Shown: piece after piece, positions 47,934 through 55,802 of the stretch
Layout: the number at the start of each line of letters is the position of its first letter
Position numbering within the stretch: position 1 is the stretch's first letter
Source of the DNA: Whitmania pigra
Taxonomy: Eukaryota; Annelida; Clitellata; Hirudinida; Haemopidae
Direction: 5' to 3'
Assembly (NCBI GenBank): GCA_021613335.1
Contig: JAJTWR010000122.1
Span: forward strand, 78,890 to 142,889
Length of the DNA: 64,000 nt
The notes under the pieces: model-generated
What the model saw: only the letters and a program-made list of their open reading frames with translations
What the model was told of the DNA's origin: nothing
The model's database searches: none
Program-made: the position numbers and the translations under genes

Positions 47934-48046
47934 ATTCGACGTTCGATTCTCGCCCGACATCGATGTCGCATCGAACGTCAAATTTGAAAATCGACGAGAA
48001 TCCAAAAGACCGGCGAGCTTGCTATATAAGGAAAAGATCGAGCATC
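47934..48046 (+). promoter_or_regulatory. hypD-hypE gap with nested inverted repeat
   Basis: GACGTTCGAT (47938-47947) and ATCGAACGTC (47970-47979) pair perfectly. Between them lies the 12-base palindrome GACATCGATGTC (47956-47967). The 113-bp gap is unusual in an operon where other genes overlap. It may be an attenuator, an RNA-processing site or a palindromic repeat element. Confidence 0.6.
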
Positions 48047-49069
48047 ATGGCATTGCAAGACGCTTATGTAACGCTGGCGCATGGCGGCGGCGGTCGGGCC
48101 ATGCGCCAGCTGATCGAAGATGTCTTTACCGGCGTTTTCGATCCCCCCGACATGGAGGATCAGGCCCGGCTGAGCCATGCCGCCCTGGCGCAAGCCGGGG
48201 CGCGCCTGGCCTTTACCACCGATGGTTTCGTCGTCACGCCAATTGAATTTCCCGGCGGCAATATCGGCCATCTGGCGGTGTGCGGCACGATCAACGATCT
48301 TGCCGTCGGCGGCGCCAAACCCTTGTGGCTGTCGGCGGCCTTCATCGTCGAGGAAGGCACCGAGGTGGCATTGCTACGCCGTATCGTTGCCGCCATGGCC
48401 CAGGAAGCGGCAAAGGCAAATGTGCGCATCGTGACCGGCGATACCAAAATCGTCGAGCGCAAGGCCGCGGATGGGGTGTTCGTCACCACCTCCGGAATCG
48501 GCGTCATTCCGGCGGGGGTGGAGCTTGCCGCCCGCCTGATCCAGCCCGGCGACATTGCCATCGTCAGCGGGATGATTGGCGATCATGGCGCAGCGATCCT
48601 GTCCGCGCGCGCCGATCTGGCTCTGTGCGCGGACATTCGCTCCGATTACGCGAGCCTTGGCCATCTGATGGCGGCGGTGATCGCGGCGGCGCCGGCCACG
48701 CGGGCGGCGCGCGATTGCACCAGAGGCGGCCTTGCTTCCGCGCTCAATGAAATGGCGGCGGCGGCTGGCATTGGTATTGTTATCGACGAAAGCCACCTGC
48801 CGGTGCGCAACCAGGTCTGCGGTCTGTGCGAGCTTCTCGGGCTCGATCCGCTCTATCTTGCCAATGAGGGGATGCTGGTGTTATTCACCCCCAGAGAGCA
48901 GGCTCAAGCGGCGCTGACCGCCATGCGCCAGCACGCGGAAGGACGCGATGCGGTTGTCATCGGCCGGGCGGTCGCCGAGCATCCGGGCCAGGTGCGCATG
49001 ACCACCGCTTTTGGCGGGATACGCATTGTCGATATGCTGGTTGGCGAACAATTACCGCGCATCTGCTAG
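48047..49069 (+). CDS. hypE: Hydrogenase expression/formation protein HypE
   Basis: HypE dehydrates the carbamoyl group on its C-terminal Cys to a thiocyanate, providing cyanide for the iron. The 340-residue protein begins LAHGGGGRAMRQLIEDVF and has GVIPAGVEL and the AIRS/PurM-type ATP-binding core (GDIAIVSGMIGDHGAAIL, TRGGLASALNEMA). It ends with the diagnostic PRIC, whose Cys is the acceptor. The start at 48047 is chosen for the family N-terminus. Confidence 0.96.
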   Translation: MALQDAYVTLAHGGGGRAMRQLIEDVFTGVFDPPDMEDQARLSHAALAQAGARLAFTTDGFVVTPIEFPGGNIGHLAVCGTINDLAVGGAKPLWLSAAFIVEEGTEVALLRRIVAAMAQEAAKANVRIVTGDTKIVERKAADGVFVTTSGIGVIPAGVELAARLIQPGDIAIVSGMIGDHGAAILSARADLALCADIRSDYASLGHLMAAVIAAAPATRAARDCTRGGLASALNEMAAAAGIGIVIDESHLPVRNQVCGLCELLGLDPLYLANEGMLVLFTPREQAQAALTAMRQHAEGRDAVVIGRAVAEHPGQVRMTTAFGGIRIVDMLVGEQLPRIC

Positions 49070-49096
49070 CTGCATGCTCGCAAATCAACATGCAGC
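49069..49096 (+). terminator. Hairpin at the end of hypE
   Basis: GCTGCATG and CATGCAGC form a perfect 8-bp stem starting at the hypE stop codon, with a 12-base A-rich loop. There is no T-run, so termination strength is uncertain. Confidence 0.4.
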
Positions 49097-49361
49097 GCTT
49101 CACTCTGACGGCGATTCAGTCAGCGATGGCGCGCAATGCCATCATGATCTTAGGCGGCGATGTTCGGACTTGCCAAGCTGTTCGGTCATTAACCTTCACC
49201 GGCGCATCGGGTCCGGTTGCGGATGCAGGCATGGGTCGATTATCGTTGCAGCGCTGCGAACTTGAACAACCTCTGACAACTTTAGCGCACGGCGGATGGC
49301 GGCGGACGTTTGACGTTCAAGAGCTGGTCAGGCTAGGTGCGGTGCGGTATGACAAGATGTC
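49097..49361. other. Intergenic, no gene recognised
   Basis: About 265 bp lie between hypE and zapE. A plus-strand open frame crosses it but has no domain and overlaps zapE in another frame, so I do not call it. The promoter of zapE is presumably here. Confidence 0.4.
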
Positions 49362-50540
49362 ATGTCGCAAAACGCCTATCCTTTTCCAGCCGGACAGCCA
49401 GTCTTGGACGATCCGGCTGCCGTTGCCGGGCCGCTTACCCGTTATCGCGCCGGCATCGTCAATGGCCGGATCAAGTTCGATCCGCGCCAGCAGGCCGTGA
49501 TGGAAAAACTTGAGCAATTGCATGTTGCCCTGATCGGGTATCGCCCTTCGAGCGATGTCTTGTTGCGCTGGACGAGCTGGCTCAAAAAGGAAAAGCGTTC
49601 CCCCATGCCGCGTGGGCTGTATCTGCATGGCCCAGTTGGGCGCGGCAAATCGATGTTGATGGATCTGTTCTACGCCGGTGCGCCGATCGAGCGGCGCCGG
49701 CGGGTGCATTTTCATGCTTTCATGGCGGAAATCCATGAAAGACTGCATCTTCACCGTCAGAAGAGCAAAGGTACGGTCGCCGACCCGCTCTTACAGGTGG
49801 CGGCTGAAGTCGCCAAACGAACCTGGCTGTTATGCTTTGATGAATTCGTCGTCAACGATATCGCCAATGCCATGATTTTGGGCCGGCTGTTTCAAGCTTT
49901 GATGGAAAGTGGCGTCGTGATTGTCGCAACCTCGAATTTCGCCCCGGATGAGCTGTATCCCGATGGTTTGCAGCGTGAGCGTTTTTTACCCTTCATTCAG
50001 ATCCTGCGCGAGCGCTTGGATGTGGTGACGCTGGGGGGAGCAACCGATTATCGCCGCAGCCTGCTCGCGGGAAGGCGGATTTATTTTTATCCGGACGACC
50101 AGGGCAGCCGCGCCGCGATAGAGGCTCTGTGGCAGGAATTGATCGGCGATCGGACGGCGCGCTCGGCTGAATTGACCGTGCACGGTCGCCGGCTGCATAT
50201 CCCGCAAGCGGTCGCGGGCTATGCCCGCTTCACTTTCAGCGATCTGTGCGCCCAGCCGCTCGGCGCCTCGGATTACCTGGCGATCGCCGCTTGCTATCCG
50301 GTCGTCCTGATCGATGGCGTGCCCCTGCTTGGGCCGCAGAATCATAACGAGGCCCGCCGCTTCATCACCATGATCGACGCCTTTTACGAAGCAAAAACCA
50401 AGCTTGTGCTGACAGCGGCGGCATCGCCCGATAAGCTTTATCCTCATGGCAGGGGGGCGTTCGAATTCCAACGCACCGCCAGCCGGCTGGCTGAAATGCA
50501 AGCCGCTGACTATCTTGATCGCCTGACGCCGGATTCCTGA
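49362..50540 (+). CDS. zapE: Cell division protein ZapE (AFG1-like ATPase)
   Basis: AAA-type ATPase of 392 residues. Walker A is HGPVGRGKSML (residues about 89-99), Walker B is LLCFDEFVV, and sensor-like VATSNFAPDELYPDG follows. The C-terminal ITMIDAFYEAKTKLVLTA is typical. ZapE in bacteria destabilises FtsZ filaments during constriction; mitochondrial relatives act in protein quality control. It is 90 bp upstream of efp on the same strand. Confidence 0.92.
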   Translation: MSQNAYPFPAGQPVLDDPAAVAGPLTRYRAGIVNGRIKFDPRQQAVMEKLEQLHVALIGYRPSSDVLLRWTSWLKKEKRSPMPRGLYLHGPVGRGKSMLMDLFYAGAPIERRRRVHFHAFMAEIHERLHLHRQKSKGTVADPLLQVAAEVAKRTWLLCFDEFVVNDIANAMILGRLFQALMESGVVIVATSNFAPDELYPDGLQRERFLPFIQILRERLDVVTLGGATDYRRSLLAGRRIYFYPDDQGSRAAIEALWQELIGDRTARSAELTVHGRRLHIPQAVAGYARFTFSDLCAQPLGASDYLAIAACYPVVLIDGVPLLGPQNHNEARRFITMIDAFYEAKTKLVLTAAASPDKLYPHGRGAFEFQRTASRLAEMQAADYLDRLTPDS

Positions 50541-50629
50541 GGCAGGCGCTTTGCCGGAGCGCTTCCCTTTCGAGGCTGAGGCTGATAGGGTCCGCGCCGC
50601 TTCCCCAACAAAACGGTATCATTCGTGTC

Positions 50630-51196
50630 ATGAAGGTCAACGCCATTACCATCCGCGCCGGCAATGTCATCGAACAGGACGGCAAATTGTGGGTTGTGCT
50701 GAAAAGCGAAATCCTCCAACCCGGTAAGGGGGCTTCGGTCGTGCAGGTTGAAATGCGCGATGTACGCAGCGGCACCAAGACCAATGTCCGCTATCGCACC
50801 CAGGAAGTGGTGGAAAAGGCGGAGTTGTATGAAACCGATTATCAGTTCCTGTTCGCCCAGGACGACAGCCTGATTTTCATGGATCAAGAAAGTTTCGAGC
50901 AAATGCCCGTTGCCCGCGACATCATTGGAGCGCCGGCGGCTTTTTTACAAGAAGGCATGATCTGCCAGATCGCCACCCATGAGGGATCGCCGCTCTCGGT
51001 CAAGCTGCCGGATTCGGTGGTCATGACCGTGGTTGAAGCCGATCCGGTGGTAAAGGGGCAGACGGCGGCTTCCTCCTACAAGCCAGCAACGCTCGATAAC
51101 GGCGTGCGCGTACTGGTGCCGCCGCACATCGAAATCGGCGCCCGGATCGTCGTCAAAACCGCCGACGCTTCCTATGTCGAACGGGCCAAGGGCTGA
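50630..51196 (+). CDS. efp: Translation elongation factor P
   Basis: EF-P relieves ribosome stalling at proline runs. The 188-residue protein has the three OB/KOW-like domains and the loop LQPGKGASVVQV, whose Lys33 is the site modified by EpmA/EpmB or other systems. The C-terminal VLVPPHIEIGARIVVKTADASYVERA matches bacterial EF-P. It is notable that a nearby gene (52167) encodes long proline runs, a typical EF-P client. Confidence 0.96.
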   Translation: MKVNAITIRAGNVIEQDGKLWVVLKSEILQPGKGASVVQVEMRDVRSGTKTNVRYRTQEVVEKAELYETDYQFLFAQDDSLIFMDQESFEQMPVARDIIGAPAAFLQEGMICQIATHEGSPLSVKLPDSVVMTVVEADPVVKGQTAASSYKPATLDNGVRVLVPPHIEIGARIVVKTADASYVERAKG

Positions 51197-51239
51197 TTGA
51201 GTTTTTGTCGCTTGCCCTCTAGCAAAAGTAGCGCTTCTT

Positions 51240-52052
51240 ATGGCCAATCGTTCCGCCATCCTCAATGTCATGATCAAAGCGGCCCAAAAAGCGGCTCGCA
51301 GCCTGGTGCACGATTTCAACGAAGTCGAACAATTGCAGGTTTCGCAAAAAGGCCCGGCCGATTTCGTGTCGACCGCCGATTTGAACGCCGAGCGCCTCTT
51401 GCGCAAGGAACTGGAAAAAGCCCGCCCCGGCGTTGGTTTCCTGATGGAGGAAAGCGCGCCTGTTCCAGGGCAGGACAGCGATTATCGCTGGATCGTCGAT
51501 CCGCTCGATGGAACGACCAATTTTTTGCATGCCATTCCCCATTTCGCCATCTCGATCGGATTGGAAAAGAGTGGCGAGATGATTGCCGCCGTGATTTACG
51601 ACCCGGCCAAGAACGAATTGTTTTCGGCTGAAAAAGGCGGCGGCGCGTTTTTGAACGATCGTCGCTTGCGCGTTTCCGGCCGGCGCGATCTCGCCCAATG
51701 CGTGATTGGAACCGGCATTCCCTATTTGGGCCGGCCCAACCATGCGGACTATCTGTCCTATTTGCAAGCAGCGATGGCGCGCACCGCTGGCATCCGCCGT
51801 TTTGGCGCGGCATCGCTGGATCTGGCCTATGTCGCCGCTGGCCGGTTGGACGGTTTTTTTGAATTCGATCTCAGCCCGTGGGATATTGCCGCCGGTATTT
51901 TGCTTGTACGCGAGGCGGGCGGTTATGTCAGCGAGTTGTCGGGCAAGCAGATCAGCTTGAGCGCGAAAAGCATTCTTGCCGCCAATGACCAGATTCATAC
52001 CCAACTCGGCAGGCTCTTGCGTGAAGCTGAAACGAAACCGCCCTCGGCCTGA
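51240..52052 (+). CDS. suhB: Inositol monophosphatase family protein SuhB
   Basis: Mg-dependent phosphatase of 270 residues. The metal-binding residues are visible as MEES (Glu70-Glu71) and IVDPLDGTTNF (Asp87, Asp90), with WDIAAGILLVREAGG near residue 220. SuhB hydrolyses inositol phosphates and can act with RNA polymerase antitermination complexes. It follows efp by 43 bases, a common order in alphaproteobacteria. Confidence 0.93.
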   Translation: MANRSAILNVMIKAAQKAARSLVHDFNEVEQLQVSQKGPADFVSTADLNAERLLRKELEKARPGVGFLMEESAPVPGQDSDYRWIVDPLDGTTNFLHAIPHFAISIGLEKSGEMIAAVIYDPAKNELFSAEKGGGAFLNDRRLRVSGRRDLAQCVIGTGIPYLGRPNHADYLSYLQAAMARTAGIRRFGAASLDLAYVAAGRLDGFFEFDLSPWDIAAGILLVREAGGYVSELSGKQISLSAKSILAANDQIHTQLGRLLREAETKPPSA

Positions 52053-52109
52053 GATCGGGCAGCATGTGAGAGTATGGTTGTTCATCGGCCCCGGCATGGT
52101 TTAAGGTGG

Positions 52110-52138
52110 CGCAAGGCGGCGGGCGGCGGTGCCTTGCG
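52110..52138 (+). other. Hairpin between suhB and the OmpA-like gene
   Basis: CGCAAGGC and GCCTTGCG pair perfectly around a GC-rich 13-base loop. No T-run follows. It could separate the efp-suhB unit from the envelope operon. Confidence 0.4.
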
Positions 52139-52166
52139 GCCTGTACACGGGGGTTGAAGAACGGCG

Positions 52167-53306
52167 ATGAAGCGGCAATCGGTACTGGCGGCAACAGGCA
52201 ACCGCTGGGCCTTTTTGGGCCTGGCCCTTCTGGCGCTCGGCAGCGCGACGCTGCTTACAAACGCGGCGCGGGCTCAATCCTCTTATCGGAACAGTTATCA
52301 GAAGTCGATCGCGGTTGACGATTCGGTCCTGAATGCCTTGGGGCCGGCTCCGAACTTGATCGATATTCTCAACCCCGGCCGGGCATCGTCGGCTCTGGCG
52401 CCGCATCCAGCGATTGCGCGCCGCCTGGAGGTGCGTCAGGCCGATCTTCCCCCGCCTCCCCCGGGGCTGCGCAGCCGCCTGACCGCGATTCCACGCACCT
52501 CTGGCGCTGTGCGCATCACTCCGTTGACCTCCATTCCCAATCATGTCGGCCTCAACGCCGCAAGCGCTCATCCATCCCCCTCATCGCCCCCCCCCTCATC
52601 GCCCCCCCCCTCACCACCGCCCCCCTCACCACCGCCCCCCTCACCACCGCCCCTGCCAGTCGATCTGGATGCCGCTTACCGTCCGCCGGTCGCGGGCGAT
52701 TCTCCTCCGCCTGTCAGCCAGCCGGTCACTAAGCCCGCCGCCGTCGCCAATAGCGGGGCGGCGGCGCGCTCTTCGACGCTTACCGCCTTGGCGGTAGCGG
52801 AAACACTGCCCTTGCCGCAGAAAACTCAGCTTGCGCCGCCGCCGGTTTCGCCGCCGCCGGCGTCGCCGCCTTCAGCCTATCGCCCAAGCATCACTGCGCC
52901 CGCTCCAACTCCGGAACCGGTTCCAGCTCCGGCGTTACCCGGGTCGCCAACGCCGCTTGCCGCCTTGGCTTCTCCGTCTCCGGCGTCGATGGCGGGGAAC
53001 AAACGTCTGCTCTTTACCAGCGGCAACGCCGAATTAACCTTGGATATGCAACAAGAGCTCAACCGCTTGGCGACGCAATTGCAATCGAACGATCATGTTC
53101 GCCTGCGCGTTACCGCCTATGCCGAAGGGACGGTCGAAACCGCCAGCCTGGCCCGTCGCCTGTCGCTGCGCCGCGCCTTGGCGGTGCGCAATTATCTTGG
53201 CGACAAGGGCATCCCCGGCACTCGGGTGCTGGTCGAGGCTCAGGGCAATCAATCGCAAGGCGGTCCAGCTGACCGGGTCGATATCCAGATGGTTTCCGGT
53301 TCATGA
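52167..53306 (+). CDS. Secreted proline-rich OmpA-like protein
   Basis: This 379-residue protein has a signal peptide (WAFLGLALLALGSATLL, cleavage near ARAQ). It is followed by a disordered periplasmic region with a Ser-Pro run at residues about 135-160 and further Pro-rich blocks to about 285. The C-terminal domain (LLFTSGNAELTLDMQQELNR, VRLRVTAYAEGTVETASLAR, LSLRRALAVRNYLGDKGIPG) resembles an OmpA-type peptidoglycan-binding fold. Its stop overlaps the MotA-like gene start (ATGA), so the proteins are co-made. It may span the periplasm. Confidence 0.75.
   Translation: MKRQSVLAATGNRWAFLGLALLALGSATLLTNAARAQSSYRNSYQKSIAVDDSVLNALGPAPNLIDILNPGRASSALAPHPAIARRLEVRQADLPPPPPGLRSRLTAIPRTSGAVRITPLTSIPNHVGLNAASAHPSPSSPPPSSPPPSPPPPSPPPPSPPPLPVDLDAAYRPPVAGDSPPPVSQPVTKPAAVANSGAAARSSTLTALAVAETLPLPQKTQLAPPPVSPPPASPPSAYRPSITAPAPTPEPVPAPALPGSPTPLAALASPSPASMAGNKRLLFTSGNAELTLDMQQELNRLATQLQSNDHVRLRVTAYAEGTVETASLARRLSLRRALAVRNYLGDKGIPGTRVLVEAQGNQSQGGPADRVDIQMVSGS
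52565..52655 (+). repeat. CCCCCCTCA tandem repeat in the OmpA-like gene
   Basis: Repeated CCCCCCTCA-type units (TCATCGCCCCCCCC, then TCACCACCGCCCCCC) encode the SPPPS/PPSPPPP run. Homopolymeric C tracts make the region slippage-prone, and phase variation is possible. Confidence 0.7.
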
Positions 53307-54406
53307 ACTTGACCGGCACACGGCGCTTTGTCACCCGCATGGCTTTGTTTACCGTGCTGGTTGCTGTGGTGGCGGCGATTTTATATCCGGTGCTGGAAGC
53401 CGGGTTTCTGCATAATCCTGGGCTCAACGCGGTTATTTTGATAGCGAGTCTGTTTGGGATTCTATTCATGTTTCGCCAGGTTCTGCGGCTGAATCCGGAG
53501 ATTGCCTGGTTGGAATCCTATCGACGCGGCAATACCGCCGTTACGTCCGATGCACCGCGTCTGTTGGCGCCAATGGCGGCGATGCTGGGGGAGCGCACGG
53601 GCCGATTGATGCTGTCGACTAGTTCGACCCGCTCGTTACTGGACAGTATCGGCAGCCGCTTGGATGAAGATCGCGATATGGGCCGCTATTTGATCGGCTT
53701 GCTGATCTTACTGGGCTTGCTTGGCACTTTTTGGGGGCTGATTCAGACTGTTGGATCGATTGGCGATGTGGTCGGGCGGTTGTCGATGACCGCCGGCGAT
53801 CCGGTCGCGGCCTTTGACGATCTCAAACGCGGTTTGGCCACGCCGCTCTCTGGCATGGGGACGGCGTTCAGCTCTTCGCTGTTTGGCCTTGCCGGTTCTC
53901 TGGTCCTTGGCTTTCTCGATTTGCAAGCCAGTCAGGCGCAAAACCGTTTTTATAATGAGCTTGAGGAATGGCTGTCGGGACAAACCCGCCTGTCGACAGG
54001 CGCGGTTGGCGGCGAGGGCGAACCCTCGGTGCCGGCCTTTATTCAGGCTTTGCTCGAACAAACCGCCGACAGTTTGGAAAATTTACAACGCATCATGGCG
54101 CGCGGCGAGGAAAGCCGCATCGCTGCCAATAGCAATGCCATCGCGTTAACCGAGAAACTCAGCCAGCTCGGCGACCAGATGCGCAGCGAGCAGGCTTTGA
54201 TGGCCAAAATCGTCGATAAGCTCAGCCAGGAAAGCGGCGCTATGGACGATAGCGCGCGCATTCACCTTCGCAATCTCGATCTCAATACCGCCCGGTTGAT
54301 CGAGGAATCGATCCAGGGCCGCGCGCAGATGGTGCAGGATCTGCGCAGTGAAATCCGCCTGCTGGCTCGTACCATTGCCGCCCTCGCCGAGGAGCCGGAG
54401 CGCTAA
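53303..54406 (+). CDS. MotA/TolQ/ExbB-like proton channel protein
   Basis: This 367-residue inner-membrane protein has four hydrophobic segments (ALFTVLVAVVAAILYPV, LNAVILIASLFGILFMF, YLIGLLILLGLLGTFWGLIQ, GMGTAFSSSLFGLAGSLVLG). The last two hold the MotA/ExbB domain with its GLLGTFWGL and PLSGMGTAFSSSLFG motifs. A C-terminal cytoplasmic tail of about 130 residues is helical and charged. The next gene encodes a MotB-like partner, so the two should form an ion-driven complex. No flagellar genes are nearby, so this is not the flagellar stator by context. Confidence 0.82.
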   Translation: MNLTGTRRFVTRMALFTVLVAVVAAILYPVLEAGFLHNPGLNAVILIASLFGILFMFRQVLRLNPEIAWLESYRRGNTAVTSDAPRLLAPMAAMLGERTGRLMLSTSSTRSLLDSIGSRLDEDRDMGRYLIGLLILLGLLGTFWGLIQTVGSIGDVVGRLSMTAGDPVAAFDDLKRGLATPLSGMGTAFSSSLFGLAGSLVLGFLDLQASQAQNRFYNELEEWLSGQTRLSTGAVGGEGEPSVPAFIQALLEQTADSLENLQRIMARGEESRIAANSNAIALTEKLSQLGDQMRSEQALMAKIVDKLSQESGAMDDSARIHLRNLDLNTARLIEESIQGRAQMVQDLRSEIRLLARTIAALAEEPER

Positions 54407-54409
54407 TCC

Positions 54410-55792
54410 ATGCTGTCACCCGGTCGCCGGGCAAGAGGCGCTTTCGACTTCTGGCCTGGTTTCGTCGATGCCTTATCGACGCTGCTGATCGTCATCATTT
54501 TTTTGATTCTGGTTTTTGCCCTGGCTCAGTTCTTCCTGGGCCAGGCACTGTCGGGCCGCGAAAGCGCCTTGCAAAAGCTGAACGATCAGATTGCCCAGAT
54601 GGCCGATATTCTAGCCCTCGAGCGCAGCGGCAATAGCGAGCTGCGTCAAGCTGTCAGTCAACTGACCAGCGATTTGCAAGCATCGCTCAGCGCTAGGGAT
54701 GGGCTCCAGGAAAAGCTGGAGGCAACTGTCAATGAACGCGACGCCTTGACGTTGCGGCTTGCCGAAGCAACCACCCATCTAGGCGAGATGCAATCGCTTG
54801 CCGAGCAAACCCAGCATAGCCTGGATGAGGCTAACCGCACGATCGGCGCCGAACGCTCGAAGCTGGAGGAGCAATTGAAACAGCTGGCGCAGTTGGAGGG
54901 CGATATCGAAGCGCTCAAACAGGTGCGCGCTCACTTGGAAAAGCAACTTGCTGCCACCGTCGCCGCTGTGCAAGGCCGCGAAACCGAATCGATGGCGTTT
55001 CGCGATCGCGCCAAGGAGCTGGAGACCCGCCTTGCAAGCGTCGAAGAGCGTACCGCCCTTGCGCAACGCGACCTTGCCCAACGCGATATTCGTTTAGCCG
55101 AGCTGCTGGTTCGCCGCGATCTGGCCGCGGTTGAAACTCAGCGCGAGAAACAGCAAGCGGCTGAAGCGCAGCGCCAGGTTGAATTGCTCAATCAACAAAT
55201 CGCCGCCCTGCGCCAGCAACTCGCTGCGATCCAGACCGCGCTCGATATCGCCGATACCAAGAGCAAGCAACAAGAAATCCAGATCGTCGATCTCGGTCGA
55301 CGCTTGAACCTTGCCCTTGCTTCCAAGGTCGAGGAATTGGCTCGCTACCGGTCGGAATTTTTTGGCCGGCTGCGTGAAATTCTGGGCGATCGCCAGGATG
55401 TTCGCATCGTCGGCGACCGTTTTATCTTTCAAGCGGAAGTTCTGTTCGCTCCGGGCTCAGCCGACTTGGGCGATGCCGGACGCTTGCAGGTGCAGCGCGT
55501 GGCCCATTCCTTACGCGATCTGATCCAGCGCATGCCCTCGGATATATCCTGGATTTTGCGGATTGACGGTCATACCGACCATGTGCCGATCAGAACGCTT
55601 CAGTTTCCCTCGAACTGGGAACTATCGACCGCGCGCGCCATCGCGGTGGTCAAATTCATGATCGACCAGGGAATTCCCGCCGATCGTTTGGCTGCAACCG
55701 GTTTTGGCGAATATCAACCGCTCGACCCGCGCGAAGACGAGGCGGCGCGGCGACGTAACCGGCGAATCGAGTTGAAGCTGACCGAGCGGTGA
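54410..55792 (+). CDS. MotB/OmpA-like protein with long coiled coil
   Basis: This 460-residue protein has an N-terminal membrane helix (WPGFVDALSTLLIVIIFLIL; Asp just inside the helix as in MotB) and a very long coiled coil from about residue 50 to 305 (heptads rich in Leu, Gln, Glu and Ala). A C-terminal OmpA domain follows (FAPGSADLGDAGRLQVQRVA, ILRIDGHTDHVPI, NWELSTARAIAVVKFM, DEAARRRNRRIEL). The coiled coil would hold the peptidoglycan-binding domain far from the membrane. It starts 3 bases after the MotA-like stop. Confidence 0.85.
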   Translation: MLSPGRRARGAFDFWPGFVDALSTLLIVIIFLILVFALAQFFLGQALSGRESALQKLNDQIAQMADILALERSGNSELRQAVSQLTSDLQASLSARDGLQEKLEATVNERDALTLRLAEATTHLGEMQSLAEQTQHSLDEANRTIGAERSKLEEQLKQLAQLEGDIEALKQVRAHLEKQLAATVAAVQGRETESMAFRDRAKELETRLASVEERTALAQRDLAQRDIRLAELLVRRDLAAVETQREKQQAAEAQRQVELLNQQIAALRQQLAAIQTALDIADTKSKQQEIQIVDLGRRLNLALASKVEELARYRSEFFGRLREILGDRQDVRIVGDRFIFQAEVLFAPGSADLGDAGRLQVQRVAHSLRDLIQRMPSDISWILRIDGHTDHVPIRTLQFPSNWELSTARAIAVVKFMIDQGIPADRLAATGFGEYQPLDPREDEAARRRNRRIELKLTER

Positions 55793-55802
55793 CAAAACAT
55801 CG

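Noticed and set aside
49090..49500. 136-residue plus-strand frame between hypE and zapE
   Set aside because: No domain, no ribosome-binding site, and it overlaps the zapE start in another frame.
53303..55792. Zorya-type anti-phage system from the MotA-like/MotB-like pair
   Set aside because: No ZorC, ZorD or ZorE-like gene follows, and the MotA-like protein lacks the very long tail typical of ZorA. The setting is housekeeping genes rather than a defence island.
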